From: Paenibacillus sp. XY044
GTDB taxonomy: Bacteria > Bacillota > Bacilli > Paenibacillales > Paenibacillaceae
DNA: 64,000 bases
Assembly (NCBI RefSeq): GCF_002257645.1
Contig: NZ_NQMO01000001.1
Span: 1-64,000, forward strand
Direction of reading: 5' to 3'
Below are positions 25,145-33,128 of the stretch, piece after piece. The notes under the pieces are model-generated. The model saw only the letters and a list, made by a program, of their open reading frames with translations. It was not told the DNA's origin and did no database searches. The first letter of the stretch is position 1. Every line of letters begins with the position of its first letter. Made by a program: the position numbers and the translations under genes.

Positions 25145-25773
25145 TGGCAATCTTTCATCATTTCGGCAGCAGCATCAGTCAAATTTTATCGGTATGGGTG
25201 ACGACGAGGGCGGCGGGGTTGACTTCCTATATGCTCCTGTTCGCCTCCATCGCGGCAGGGCTGCTGCAGGGAGGGGCATGGGCCAAAGGACCGGTCAAGG
25301 CCAAGCTGAATATGGTCCATCAATGGTGCGGCTGGTTCGGCCTGTTATTCGGCATGGTTCACGGCCTTGTACTGCTGTTCGATCGGTATGTCGGGTATTC
25401 CCTGGCGGATATTTTGATTCCCTTTAAGGCAAGCGAAGACCGGTTGTGGATGGGACTGGGAATCTTGTCGCTGTACTTGATGCTGCTGCTGATCATCAGC
25501 TCGGATCTGATGAAGAAACTCGGCAGAAAAGCTTGGCGCTTGATTCACTTTCTGGCGATGCCCACCTATCTTATGGCGTTGATCCACGGGATCATGCTGG
25601 GAAGTGACAGCAGGCAAACTCCCGTGCTTGTGCTGTATGCGGTGACCGGCATGGCGGCTCTGGTCCTGCTGGTGAACCGGATCCTCGCTTCGCGCAGAAA
25701 AGGCGGAGGCAAACTGATCGTGGTGCAAGAAGGCGGGAAGACCCGCATTAAACAGATTCCAACCTCCCGCTAA
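25141..25773 (+). CDS. Ferric reductase-like transmembrane protein
   Basis: About 210 residues with five or six membrane spans. His residues in KLNMVHQW, GMVHGL, RLIHFL and ALIHGI lie in helices at the spacing expected for heme b ligands of the FRD/MsrQ/YedZ superfamily. The gene starts ATGATG, overlapping the apbE stop behind AAAGGAGG. A membrane heme protein together with ApbE implies electron transfer across the membrane to a flavoprotein. The soluble flavin domain found in full ferric reductases is missing. Confidence 0.82.
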   Translation: MMAIFHHFGSSISQILSVWVTTRAAGLTSYMLLFASIAAGLLQGGAWAKGPVKAKLNMVHQWCGWFGLLFGMVHGLVLLFDRYVGYSLADILIPFKASEDRLWMGLGILSLYLMLLLIISSDLMKKLGRKAWRLIHFLAMPTYLMALIHGIMLGSDSRQTPVLVLYAVTGMAALVLLVNRILASRRKGGGKLIVVQEGGKTRIKQIPTSR

Positions 25774-25780
25774 AATAGGA

Positions 25781-25812
25781 CAGGCGGAGTGCCGACGCAC
25801 TCCGCCTGTTTT
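25781..25812. terminator. Terminator after redox operon
   Basis: CAGGCGGAGTGC (25781-25792) pairs perfectly with GCACTCCGCCTG (25797-25808) around a 4-base loop, with TTTT after it. It lies between convergent genes. Confidence 0.92.
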
Positions 25813-25867
25813 GGGTTGGTAAAGCTATAATGTGGTTGAATACGCAGCGTTCGCAGGGCTCAGGCCC

Positions 25868-26770
25868 TTAGCGGCTGTTCGCCTGCCGTCCGGCGTAGTA
25901 GGGATCGCCCGGATCGATGTCGATCACGACGCGCTGCGGCTGGGCCAGCGCATATTGATGCTCGCAGCGCCAGCGCATATCTTCGGTGAAGCCGATCGTT
26001 TCGCCGTCTTCGATCACGTCTCCCTGACCGAACAAATAGTAAGCCGCATCCGTCAGCTGGCCGGCCAGCTCGGAAGGGTCGAGGTCATAGAAGTGGCACT
26101 GGACGTCGGGGATTCCGAGCGCGGCCAACCCGAGCGAGTCCATCAGCCCCTCACTGCGCCCGCTCCCGGTTCCTTCCACGTTATAGAAGCGGATGTTCAT
26201 CGCGCCGTACAGCAGCGCGCCTTCTTCAACCGCCGCCAGGTAAGCCTGCGGCTCGACAAGCTTGTCGCTGGCCCGGAAGTAGACGGCATCGCAAGGAGCC
26301 GTCTCTAGTACGGCCCGCAGGGCGCCTGTGATCAGCCGTAATCTGTCCTGGGGCTCAAGGCCGGAAGCCATAAGGTCGGTCAGCAGCAGCGTATAGCCGC
26401 ATCCGCCCATGACCTCGCCGGCTTCTCTCCAGTGCCATGACTGCTGAACGGCAGTGGCGTAGTCGCCCTCCGGGCGGTTGTCGACCGGCATCAAGCTGGT
26501 TTGCGCAGGCATCTCGCCTTCCGAATAAGAAATCATGTAATTCAGGTGGAAGAAGTGCAGCAAATCATCCGGACCGGACTCGTGCGGCTCCCACACCGCA
26601 AGCCCGGCCCTTTCGCTTTCTCCCGCCTGCTGGGTCGTGCCGGTGTAGAGCTCCATGTTTGCATACAGACGGGTTCGGTCGATTGCCGGCTTTTGCCGAT
26701 ACTTCAGTTCAATCGCATATACCCGCGAAAATCCAAAATCCTGTTCTTCCTCCACTACCTCACTCGTCAT
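25868..26770 (-). CDS. DUF4261 domain protein
   Basis: A 300-residue protein with no membrane span. The segment LMDSLGLAALGIPDVQCHFYDLDPSELAGQL (about 208-238) is characteristic of DUF4261, and the N-terminal half is a related alpha/beta region. The function of the family is unknown. Asp/Glu-rich composition and lack of a signal peptide point to the cytoplasm. It is monocistronic, and a ribosome site (AGGAGAAGAGG) sets the start. Confidence 0.78.
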   Translation of the reverse strand: MTSEVVEEEQDFGFSRVYAIELKYRQKPAIDRTRLYANMELYTGTTQQAGESERAGLAVWEPHESGPDDLLHFFHLNYMISYSEGEMPAQTSLMPVDNRPEGDYATAVQQSWHWREAGEVMGGCGYTLLLTDLMASGLEPQDRLRLITGALRAVLETAPCDAVYFRASDKLVEPQAYLAAVEEGALLYGAMNIRFYNVEGTGSGRSEGLMDSLGLAALGIPDVQCHFYDLDPSELAGQLTDAAYYLFGQGDVIEDGETIGFTEDMRWRCEHQYALAQPQRVVIDIDPGDPYYAGRQANSR

Positions 26771-26972
26771 GTTCCTCTTCTCCTATCGACTATTTTCAAC
26801 TTCCTATTGTAACGAATCTTTCCAATGCGTTCCAGCTGCCGCCTGTTTTCTCTGGACAGGGATATACAGGTGTTTTTTTCTGGCGAATCGCTTTATGTCA
26901 TAAAAACGGCGGCCGGCAATAAGTTATTAAAGGCCACTGGCCGGGATGTTTTGTCCGGAGGGGGAGGATTCC

Positions 26973-27323
26973 ATGTCAGCAGTTCTGATTTTGATTTATC
27001 TCATCATTTATTTTGTAGTAGCAGGCGCGTACTATCAGCTCGGCAAGAAGGCTGGCCGCGAGGACATCGCCTGGTTTGCGTTCATTCCCGTGTTGAACGT
27101 GATTTTGCAGTTGAAGCTGATTAAAATTAGCGCCTGGTGGATCCTGATCATGCTTGTGCCGGTCGCGAACATCGTGTTTGCGATCATCTGGCAGGTCAAA
27201 CTGCTGAACGCGTTTGGCAAGCATGGCGCTTTCGTGCTGTTTGCCGTCTTCCTGGCACCGGTCTATACGATTTTATGGATCGTTTGGGGCTATTCGAGCA
27301 GTACAGAATACCAGCTGGACTAG
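26973..27323 (+). CDS. DUF5684-like small membrane protein, copy 1
   Basis: 116 residues with four hydrophobic segments. Its segments include AYYQLGKKAGREDIAWFAFIPVLNVILQLKLI and NIVFAIIWQVKLLNAFGKHG. This W-x-F-x-P-x-x-N pattern occurs in small DUF5684-type membrane proteins, which have no known function. The ATG at 26973 follows GGGGGAGGATT. It is about 75% identical by eye to the next gene, a clear tandem duplication. Confidence 0.78.
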   Translation: MSAVLILIYLIIYFVVAGAYYQLGKKAGREDIAWFAFIPVLNVILQLKLIKISAWWILIMLVPVANIVFAIIWQVKLLNAFGKHGAFVLFAVFLAPVYTILWIVWGYSSSTEYQLD

Positions 27324-27462
27324 GAGCTTGCCAAAAAAACATCGGTCCGGGGACGTAGTTTTATGTCGAAAAAAGCACAATTAAAGAAGGAATTTGAGGA
27401 AACGCATCGAATAAGGAAAAGTGCATTTTTACCTTTACACCCATTTTTCAGGAGGATGTTTG

Positions 27463-27849
27463 ATGATCGTTGTATTGAGTGTGCTGTACCTAGCAATTTA
27501 TATCGCCATTTGCGGAGCGTATTTCCAGCTTGCCAAAAAGGCGGGCCGGGACGATATCGCGTGGTTTGCGTTTGTTCCGATTTTGAATTATATTCTCCAG
27601 CTGAAGCTGATCAAAGAGAGTGCATGGTGGATCCTGATTAATTTCGTTCCGATTGCCAATATCGTGTTCGGTATTATCTGGCAGGTGAAGCTGCTGAACG
27701 CGTTTGGCAAGAACGGAGCCTATGTTCTCTTCGCCGTTTTCCTGGCTCCGGTATATGTGATTCTGTGGATGGTTTGGGGCTACTCCAGCAAGACGACTTA
27801 CCAGCTGTATAACCCGCCGGTTCCTCCGGGGCCAACGGCTTCCTTTTAA
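27463..27849 (+). CDS. DUF5684-like small membrane protein, copy 2
   Basis: 128 residues, the tandem paralogue of the gene at 26973. Segments FQLAKKAGRDDIAWFAFVPILN and IVFGIIWQVKLLNAFGKNGAYVLFAVFLAPVYVILW match copy 1 almost residue for residue. The C-terminal tail is longer and Pro-rich (NPPVPPGPTASF). The start is the ATG after CAGGAGG. The 139-base gap between the copies shows no terminator, so they are probably co-transcribed. Confidence 0.78.
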   Translation: MIVVLSVLYLAIYIAICGAYFQLAKKAGRDDIAWFAFVPILNYILQLKLIKESAWWILINFVPIANIVFGIIWQVKLLNAFGKNGAYVLFAVFLAPVYVILWMVWGYSSKTTYQLYNPPVPPGPTASF

Positions 27850-27999
27850 CCAGGAATGGTTCGAGGACATTGACCGGCTACTTGCTTACATACCGACAGA
27901 ACTAAAGCGTTATTCGTAGATTCAGCAAGGCGGGCATGATCCGTAAACAAGCGGCAGCCCGGACAACCGAAGGTAAAAGTGCACACGAAAGAACCAGGG

Positions 28000-28023
28000 C
28001 CGCTCCCGAAAGGGGGCGGTTTT
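28000..28023 (+). terminator. Terminator after tandem membrane proteins
   Basis: CCGCTCCC (28000-28007) pairs with GGGGGCGG (28012-28019, one mismatch), followed by TTTT. Confidence 0.6.
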
Positions 28024-28087
28024 GGCGTTCATGTTGAACAATTCATATCGATATGCACATCATCATGTTTTGTAGGTGGATACTTTA

Positions 28088-28143
28088 TTCACAACGCAAG
28101 TTCATTCCATGTTCACACGAAGTACACAGGGTGCCTTTATAAT
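28088..28143 (+). promoter_or_regulatory. Phased response-regulator boxes and -10 of system 2
   Basis: Half-sites TTCAC (28088), TTCAT (28101), TTCAC (28112) and TACAC (28123) step by 13, 11 and 11 bases. The last starts 15 bases before TATAAT (28138-28143). The geometry matches 23751-23794, so the encoded regulator probably activates both promoters. Confidence 0.6.
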
Positions 28144-28172
28144 GACGGATATATAGAGATATTAAAGGTTAG

Positions 28173-28244
28173 ATGGCAGCAATCAGAGCCTTAGCTGAAG
28201 CTGCGGTGCATGATGGCATTCCGTACCGGATCAAGAACATGTGA
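28173..28244 (+). CDS. Possible 23-codon leader peptide
   Basis: An ATG 5 bases after AAAGG opens a short reading frame (MAAIRALAEAAVHDGIPYRI and three more residues) within the 180-base leader of the two-component operon. It may be a leader peptide, or a remnant of a longer protein. I have no homology for it. Confidence 0.25.
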   Translation: MAAIRALAEAAVHDGIPYRIKNM

Positions 28245-28322
28245 TAACATGGAATCAAATAGAGACCCTTCCATGGATAAGCGGCGACATCACACAACAT
28301 AGGCAGATACGGAGTGAACGGG

Positions 28323-29003
28323 ATGAGACGAAAAATTTTGTTGGTTGAAGATGATATGCTGATGCGGGAATTCATTACCGACTATTTCAAAAAGGAGCAG
28401 TGGGACGTCCATGAAGCGGAGAACGGTAGAATCGCGCTGGAGAAGTTCGGGGAGGCAGCCTTCGACTTGGTCGTCCTCGACATCATGATGCCGGAAATGG
28501 ACGGGTGGTCGGTATGCCGCCGGATCCGCGAGAAGTCGGATGTACCGATCATCATCATCACCGCCCGGTCCGATGATGATGATCAAGTGATGGGCTTTGA
28601 GCTCGGCGCCGACGAATATGTTACCAAACCGTTGAGTCCAAGGGTGCTCGTAGCCCGGGCAACCGCCTTAATGAAAAGAACGGAAGGAACGGTGGGACGG
28701 ACTCCCGATTTGCTGGTATACGGGGCATTATCCGTAAACCGTGCAGCACACACGGTCACCGTGGGAGATGTGAAGAAGAACCTGTCTCCGAAAGAGTACG
28801 AGCTGCTGCTCTACCTCATCAAAAATTACGGCAGAGTTCTGGCCAGGGAATCGATTCTGGATGCGGTGTGGGGGTATGATTACTTGGGGGATGTCCGAAC
28901 GGTAGATACCCATATCAAAAAATTAAGAGCCAAACTGGGAGACGAAGGCCGGTATATCCGGACCATGATTCGTGCGGGCTATAAATTCGACGTGGACGAA
29001 TGA
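28323..29003 (+). CDS. OmpR-family response regulator of system 2
   Basis: 226 residues from the ATG at 28323, which lies 8 bases after GGAG. The receiver domain has Asp53 in VVLDIMMPEMDG and Lys in YVTKPLSP. The winged helix carries LSPKEYELLLYLIKNYG and TVDTHIKKLRAKL. The stop overlaps the kinase start at ATGA. It is the likely binder of the phased TTCAC boxes upstream of itself and of the ApbE operon. Its sequence is in the general CssR/ResD-like range, and I do not assign an orthologue. Confidence 0.92.
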   Translation: MRRKILLVEDDMLMREFITDYFKKEQWDVHEAENGRIALEKFGEAAFDLVVLDIMMPEMDGWSVCRRIREKSDVPIIIITARSDDDDQVMGFELGADEYVTKPLSPRVLVARATALMKRTEGTVGRTPDLLVYGALSVNRAAHTVTVGDVKKNLSPKEYELLLYLIKNYGRVLARESILDAVWGYDYLGDVRTVDTHIKKLRAKLGDEGRYIRTMIRAGYKFDVDE

Positions 29004-30748
29004 GAAGGCGGAGCGTTGTATTTAAACTGTTCGCCGTCACATCGGTGCTCATTTTATTGGTGTTTTCCCTGGTTATGCTGGCGGAAGGATTGTTCTTCGA
29101 TCGGTTTTACCGATCCTCAAAGCTGGGGGCGTTGGATCGCGGGATGGGGCAATTCGCCCGGCAGCTTGAGCAGACGGAACCGGTAAATGAACTGAAGATC
29201 TCGCGGCTGCTCGGTGAATTCATGAACGGGCATGATGCGAGCATCTGGGTTCTGTCCGGCCAATTTCAACGGTCCGCCATCAATCCGTACTATGTAGTGC
29301 TGCAGGCGGGGAACAAGACGGTAACCCTTCCCATTCCGGCGGAAGGGATGACAACCGACGCCATTCCGGGCGGGATTCAGATCGGAGGGATGCTAACGGT
29401 CGACGGCATATTCATGGACGAAGATGATACCGTTATGCAGCCCATTGATTTTCAGCCGGCAGATCACGATCCGGAACAAGGTTTGACATGGGTAACCGGC
29501 AAGGTGACGGACTTCATGCTGCCGGAACAACGGTCGTACAATCCGTTATACCAGGACGCTTTGGCTGATGATGTACTGAAGGATTGGAACAGCCAGGGCG
29601 TTCCGTATGAGCAGAAACTGCAAAGCGGATCGAAGATTCAGCAGAATTGGAAGGATCCGTGGAGCGGAGTTCAATATGCGGTACTGATGCAGCCCTTGAC
29701 GGACAGTGGCGGAAACCGGTATTTGATGGCGATGACATCGATGCAGCCCGTCGGGGAAGCGGTAGGTATTCTTAAAAAATATTACATTGTCATTGCGCCG
29801 ATGATTCTTGTTCTCGTGATTCTATTCTCCCTGATCTATTCCAGAATGATCACCCGTCCGCTAATTACGCTGAGCCGGTCCGCTTCCCGTTTGGCCAGGC
29901 TTGATTTCGCCAAGCAGCCGGAAATTAAGTCCAGGGACGAGTTCGGGGATCTGTCCCGACACATGATCACGTTATCCCACAACCTGGATGCGGCCTTGAA
30001 GGAACTGACCCGCACGAATGAACGGCTTCAGGAAGAACTCCGGGAGAAGCTGAGGTCCGAGGAGCTGCGCAAGGAGCTGGTCGCCAACATTTCGCATGAG
30101 CTGAAGACACCGCTCGGCATTGTGAAGGGATTTGCGGAAGGGCTGCAGGACGGGGTAGCGGAAGATAAAAGGGAGCGGTACCTGTCGCTGATCGTAAACG
30201 AAACCGATCGGATGAACGCGCTCATTATGGATATGCTGGAACTTTCCAAATTTGAAGTCAAGGCTGTGAAGCTGCATCCGGCAAGCCTATCCCTGCCGGA
30301 TTTAGCGCAGAGGGCGGCCGCATCTTTTGCACAGCTGCTGGAACAGAAGCATCTTAAATTAAAGCTGGACACCGAAGCCGTACAATTATGGGTGGAGGCG
30401 GATCCCAGACGGATGGAGCAGGTGCTGCTCAATTTGCTGAGCAACGCCATCCGGCATGCGGTCGAGGGCAGCGTGATCACCGTGCGGATGCACCGGTCAT
30501 ATCCGGACCGGGTCACCACGATGATCGAAAACGCCGGAACGCATATCGCCGCAAGCGATCTGGACCGGATCTGGGACCAGTTCTACCGGGCCGAGCGCTC
30601 GCGTGACCGCAAATCGGGAGGAACCGGTCTTGGGCTTGCGATCGTGAAGCATATTCTGGAGCTTCATGACGCAGACTTTGGTGCCGCGAATACGGACGAG
30701 GGCGTGGCATTTTATTTTACATTAAAGCAATCCAAAGGAGACACATGA
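29000..30748 (+). CDS. Sensor histidine kinase of system 2
   Basis: 582 residues. The first membrane span is at about 8-31, followed by an outer sensor region of about 230 residues without a recognised fold, a second span at about 260-283, then HAMP, a coiled coil and the H-box VANISHELKTPLG with His366. The ATPase domain has LLNLLSNAIRHAVEG and GGTGLGLAIVKHILELH. The catalytic Asn and Gly boxes are complete except that G1 reads ENAGTHIAAS, a weak version. It overlaps both neighbours at ATGA, so regulator, kinase and lipoprotein form one tightly coupled unit. Confidence 0.9.
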   Translation: MRRRSVVFKLFAVTSVLILLVFSLVMLAEGLFFDRFYRSSKLGALDRGMGQFARQLEQTEPVNELKISRLLGEFMNGHDASIWVLSGQFQRSAINPYYVVLQAGNKTVTLPIPAEGMTTDAIPGGIQIGGMLTVDGIFMDEDDTVMQPIDFQPADHDPEQGLTWVTGKVTDFMLPEQRSYNPLYQDALADDVLKDWNSQGVPYEQKLQSGSKIQQNWKDPWSGVQYAVLMQPLTDSGGNRYLMAMTSMQPVGEAVGILKKYYIVIAPMILVLVILFSLIYSRMITRPLITLSRSASRLARLDFAKQPEIKSRDEFGDLSRHMITLSHNLDAALKELTRTNERLQEELREKLRSEELRKELVANISHELKTPLGIVKGFAEGLQDGVAEDKRERYLSLIVNETDRMNALIMDMLELSKFEVKAVKLHPASLSLPDLAQRAAASFAQLLEQKHLKLKLDTEAVQLWVEADPRRMEQVLLNLLSNAIRHAVEGSVITVRMHRSYPDRVTTMIENAGTHIAASDLDRIWDQFYRAERSRDRKSGGTGLGLAIVKHILELHDADFGAANTDEGVAFYFTLKQSKGDT

Positions 30749-31350
30749 TGCATACAACAAAAACGATCTATTTAGCTTCTGCGCTGCTGGTACTTTTATT
30801 GACCAGTGCGTGCGGGGCGAAAAATACGGCGGTGACTGATAGCGGTTCGCCATCTGCCGGAGCGGGTCAGGAAAGTTCCTCAACGGCACAGGTACCGGCG
30901 GCAGGGGGCGGACAAGACAATGACGCAAAGGACCCTTCGGGAGAAGCGGATCAAGCCGAAACCGGAAGCAAGGATACGGCAGCAGGAAGCTCTGATCAAT
31001 CGGCTGCCGATTCGGATGCGGGCAAAGCGATCCTGATTATTATCGACCAGACACCGAAGCCGACGACGGGCAACAACAGCTTCGATTTTGTCATTAACAA
31101 GCTTCCGGAAGGATATATGCTCTGGGAAATGCAGTGGGTTTCCGCGAAAAACCAAATCAATAACACGCTTCAGGAAGCGATTGAGCACGGACAGAACGGC
31201 GAGGACGGATTTTATATCAGCGGGGACGGACAGTTCATGGGCTTCTTCTATCCCGATGCATTAAAAGGCGAAGAAGGCCAAGTGAAATTCGTGTTCACCA
31301 ACGATCAAGGCAAAACATTAACCTGGCAGAAAACCATTACGTTAAAATGA
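30745..31350 (+). CDS. Lipoprotein of the two-component operon
   Basis: 201 residues. The signal peptide ends in a lipobox, LLTSAC, with Cys23 as the lipid site. A low-complexity linker rich in Ser, Gly, Asp and Ala (about 30-90) leads to a C-terminal domain of about 100 residues with beta character and no recognised family. It starts inside the kinase stop, so it is made together with the sensor. A role as a ligand-binding or auxiliary partner for the kinase is plausible but not shown. Confidence 0.8.
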   Translation: MMHTTKTIYLASALLVLLLTSACGAKNTAVTDSGSPSAGAGQESSSTAQVPAAGGGQDNDAKDPSGEADQAETGSKDTAAGSSDQSAADSDAGKAILIIIDQTPKPTTGNNSFDFVINKLPEGYMLWEMQWVSAKNQINNTLQEAIEHGQNGEDGFYISGDGQFMGFFYPDALKGEEGQVKFVFTNDQGKTLTWQKTITLK

Positions 31351-31408
31351 TCCGTTTGATCGTTCCGAGAAATAAGAAGCTTCAACGGGCTGTTGCATAT
31401 CTGATTAG

Positions 31409-31448
31409 AAAAGCGATGCAGGGGATCCTTCCCGGCAGCCGCTTTTTT
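31409..31448 (+). terminator. Terminator after two-component operon
   Basis: An imperfect stem AAAAGCG..GC.GGG / CCC.GC..CGCTTTT is followed by further T residues. Confidence 0.6.
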
Positions 31449-31631
31449 GTTTGTGTAAAAATCAATTGGCGCGACCAACAGGAATCAGGGATGCCATTAG
31501 CACTCCATGGATTAGGGAGAGGAAATCGGGTATACTCTGCCGAAAACAATAGGGCATGAAAAGCGCAATCGTATGATAGACCGCATGCGGACGGGTTAAA
31601 TAAGTTTTTTTTAAAATTTTTTTTGAAGATA

Positions 31632-31658
31632 TGTCGATCGGGGAGCCGGCCGTTCGTC
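31632..31658 (+). promoter_or_regulatory. ECF42-type promoter 1 (alpha/beta hydrolase)
   Basis: TGTCGA (31632-31637), 17 bases, then CGTC (31655-31658) followed by G. The same -35 and -10 elements with the same spacing occur at 32585 and 34405. TGTCGA and CGTC are the elements described for ECF42-group sigma factors, and such a gene lies at 33125. Confidence 0.8.
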
Positions 31659-31694
31659 GTCTTAATAAAGACCAAGAAAAAGGAGATATTTCTT

Positions 31695-32522
31695 ATGCAT
31701 ACTGCAATTTCAAAAGACGGCACCAAGATCGTGTACGATAAAATCGGCCAAGGGCCAGCCCTCATCCTGGTGGCAGGAGCATTCAGTTACCGCAAATTTC
31801 CGGCACAGGTTCAGTTGGCTGAGCTGCTGTCCAGGCAGTTTACGGTCTATAACTACGACCGCCGCGGGCGGGGCGACAGCGGAGACACCCAGCCTTACGC
31901 CGTGGAACGCGAGATCGAGGATTTGGAGGCCATCATCGAAGCGGCCGGCGGCTCCGCGTATGTCTGGGGGCTGTCATCGGGTGCGGTACTGGCTCTTCAG
32001 GCTGCCGCCAGAGGTGCGGCCATTACGAAGCTGGCCCTCCACGAACCGCCGTTTGTGGTCAATGCTTCGGACCGCACGCCGCCGCAGGACTTTTTGCCGC
32101 AGGTGACGGAGCTGATCCGAAGCGGCCGCCGCGCCGAGGCGATCAAGTATTTTATGGTCAAAGGGATGGGGGCGCCGGGGTTTGTTGTCGGCATGATGCG
32201 GATGATGCCGAAGGTGTGGGCGAACCTGATGGCGGTAGCTCACACGCTGCCCTATGATGCCGCACTGCTTGAAGGTTACTGGGAAGGCAAACCGCTGCCA
32301 TTTGAACAGTGGAGCAGCGTGACGATGACGACGCTGGTACTGGAAGGGCCGGATAGTCCGCTGTCGCTCCGCCATGCCGCCGGTGCGCTGGCTCAAGGCC
32401 TGCCGAACGCCAGCCTGCTGAGCAAAAAGGGGCTCGGTCATACGAAAAAGCTCGACGCTCCAAAAATATCGGCCGAGCTTGCGGCATTTTTTTCTGACAA
32501 GGCGCAGGCATCCGGTATGTAA
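31695..32522 (+). CDS. Alpha/beta hydrolase in ECF42 regulon
   Basis: 275 residues. The nucleophile elbow is WGLSSGAVLAL. Earlier motifs are LILVAGAF and YNYDRRGRGDSGD, and the C-terminal His lies in GLGHTKKL. These are features of the alpha/beta hydrolase family I (haloperoxidase/lactonase-like). The ATG follows AAAAAGGAG. Its promoter matches the two YCII promoters downstream, so it belongs to the local ECF42 regulon. The substrate is unknown. Confidence 0.85.
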   Translation: MHTAISKDGTKIVYDKIGQGPALILVAGAFSYRKFPAQVQLAELLSRQFTVYNYDRRGRGDSGDTQPYAVEREIEDLEAIIEAAGGSAYVWGLSSGAVLALQAAARGAAITKLALHEPPFVVNASDRTPPQDFLPQVTELIRSGRRAEAIKYFMVKGMGAPGFVVGMMRMMPKVWANLMAVAHTLPYDAALLEGYWEGKPLPFEQWSSVTMTTLVLEGPDSPLSLRHAAGALAQGLPNASLLSKKGLGHTKKLDAPKISAELAAFFSDKAQASGM

Positions 32523-32584
32523 GAGCATGGCTAAAACCGATCTAAACCGAAAAAATAAAAAAAATTGAAAAAATGAAGCTCCGC

Positions 32585-32611
32585 TGTCGATTTCAATCTC
32601 TCCCGTTCGTC
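32585..32611 (+). promoter_or_regulatory. ECF42-type promoter 2 (YCII-sigma operon)
   Basis: TGTCGA (32585-32590), 17 bases, CGTC (32608-32611). The spacer ends CTCCCGTT, like TTCCCGTT at the third promoter, and the leader after it is also similar to the third copy. It should give autoregulation of the sigma gene. Confidence 0.8.
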
Positions 32612-32693
32612 GAAATCATAGAAGCTGAAATGAGAGAGGCTGTGAAGAGTGCAGCGGAAGGAAGCTTCACCCCAATCCAAGGAGGAATAAAAC

Positions 32694-33128
32694 ATGAGAT
32701 TTATGATGATCGTTAAAGCTACAACAGATTCCGAAGCGGGAGCTCTGCCAAGTCCGGAGTTAATCGATGCCATGCATCGCTACAACGAGGAACTGGCCAG
32801 AGCCGGCGTCCTGCTCGGAGGAGATGGCCTGCATCCGAGCTCCGGCGCGGTCCGCATCTCCTATCCGGAACCCGGAAGCAAGCCGAAAGTGGTCGACGGG
32901 CCGTTCACCGAGGCCAAGGAGATGATCGCTGGATATACGCTGATCGAAGTCAAATCGAGAGAGGAAGCGATCGAGTGGGCGCTGCGGATGCCGGATCCCC
33001 ACGGATTTGGCCAGGGTCAAATTGAGCTGAGACAGGTGTTTGAGGTGGAGGACCTGACGGATAATCCGGAAGCGATCGCCAAGGAAAACGCACTCAGACA
33101 ACAGCTGGAGGAGCAAAGAAAAGCGTGA
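32694..33128 (+). CDS. YCII-related (DGPF) protein 1
   Basis: 144 residues. A YCII fold with MRFMMIVKATTDSEAGALPSPELIDAMHRYNEEL and the family motif VVDGPFTEAKEMIAGYTLIEVKSREEAIEWALRMPDP. The DGPF tetrapeptide is intact at about residue 69. The His of the active-site region follows in PDPHGFGQGQIELR. DGPF proteins are the constant partners of ECF42 sigma factors, and here the stop overlaps the sigma start (GTGA). The molecular role is not established. Confidence 0.9.
   Translation: MRFMMIVKATTDSEAGALPSPELIDAMHRYNEELARAGVLLGGDGLHPSSGAVRISYPEPGSKPKVVDGPFTEAKEMIAGYTLIEVKSREEAIEWALRMPDPHGFGQGQIELRQVFEVEDLTDNPEAIAKENALRQQLEEQRKA

Noticed and set aside
25832..26308. Open frame on the plus strand opposite the DUF4261 gene
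   Set aside because: It lies antisense to a recognisable protein and has no ribosome site or homology.
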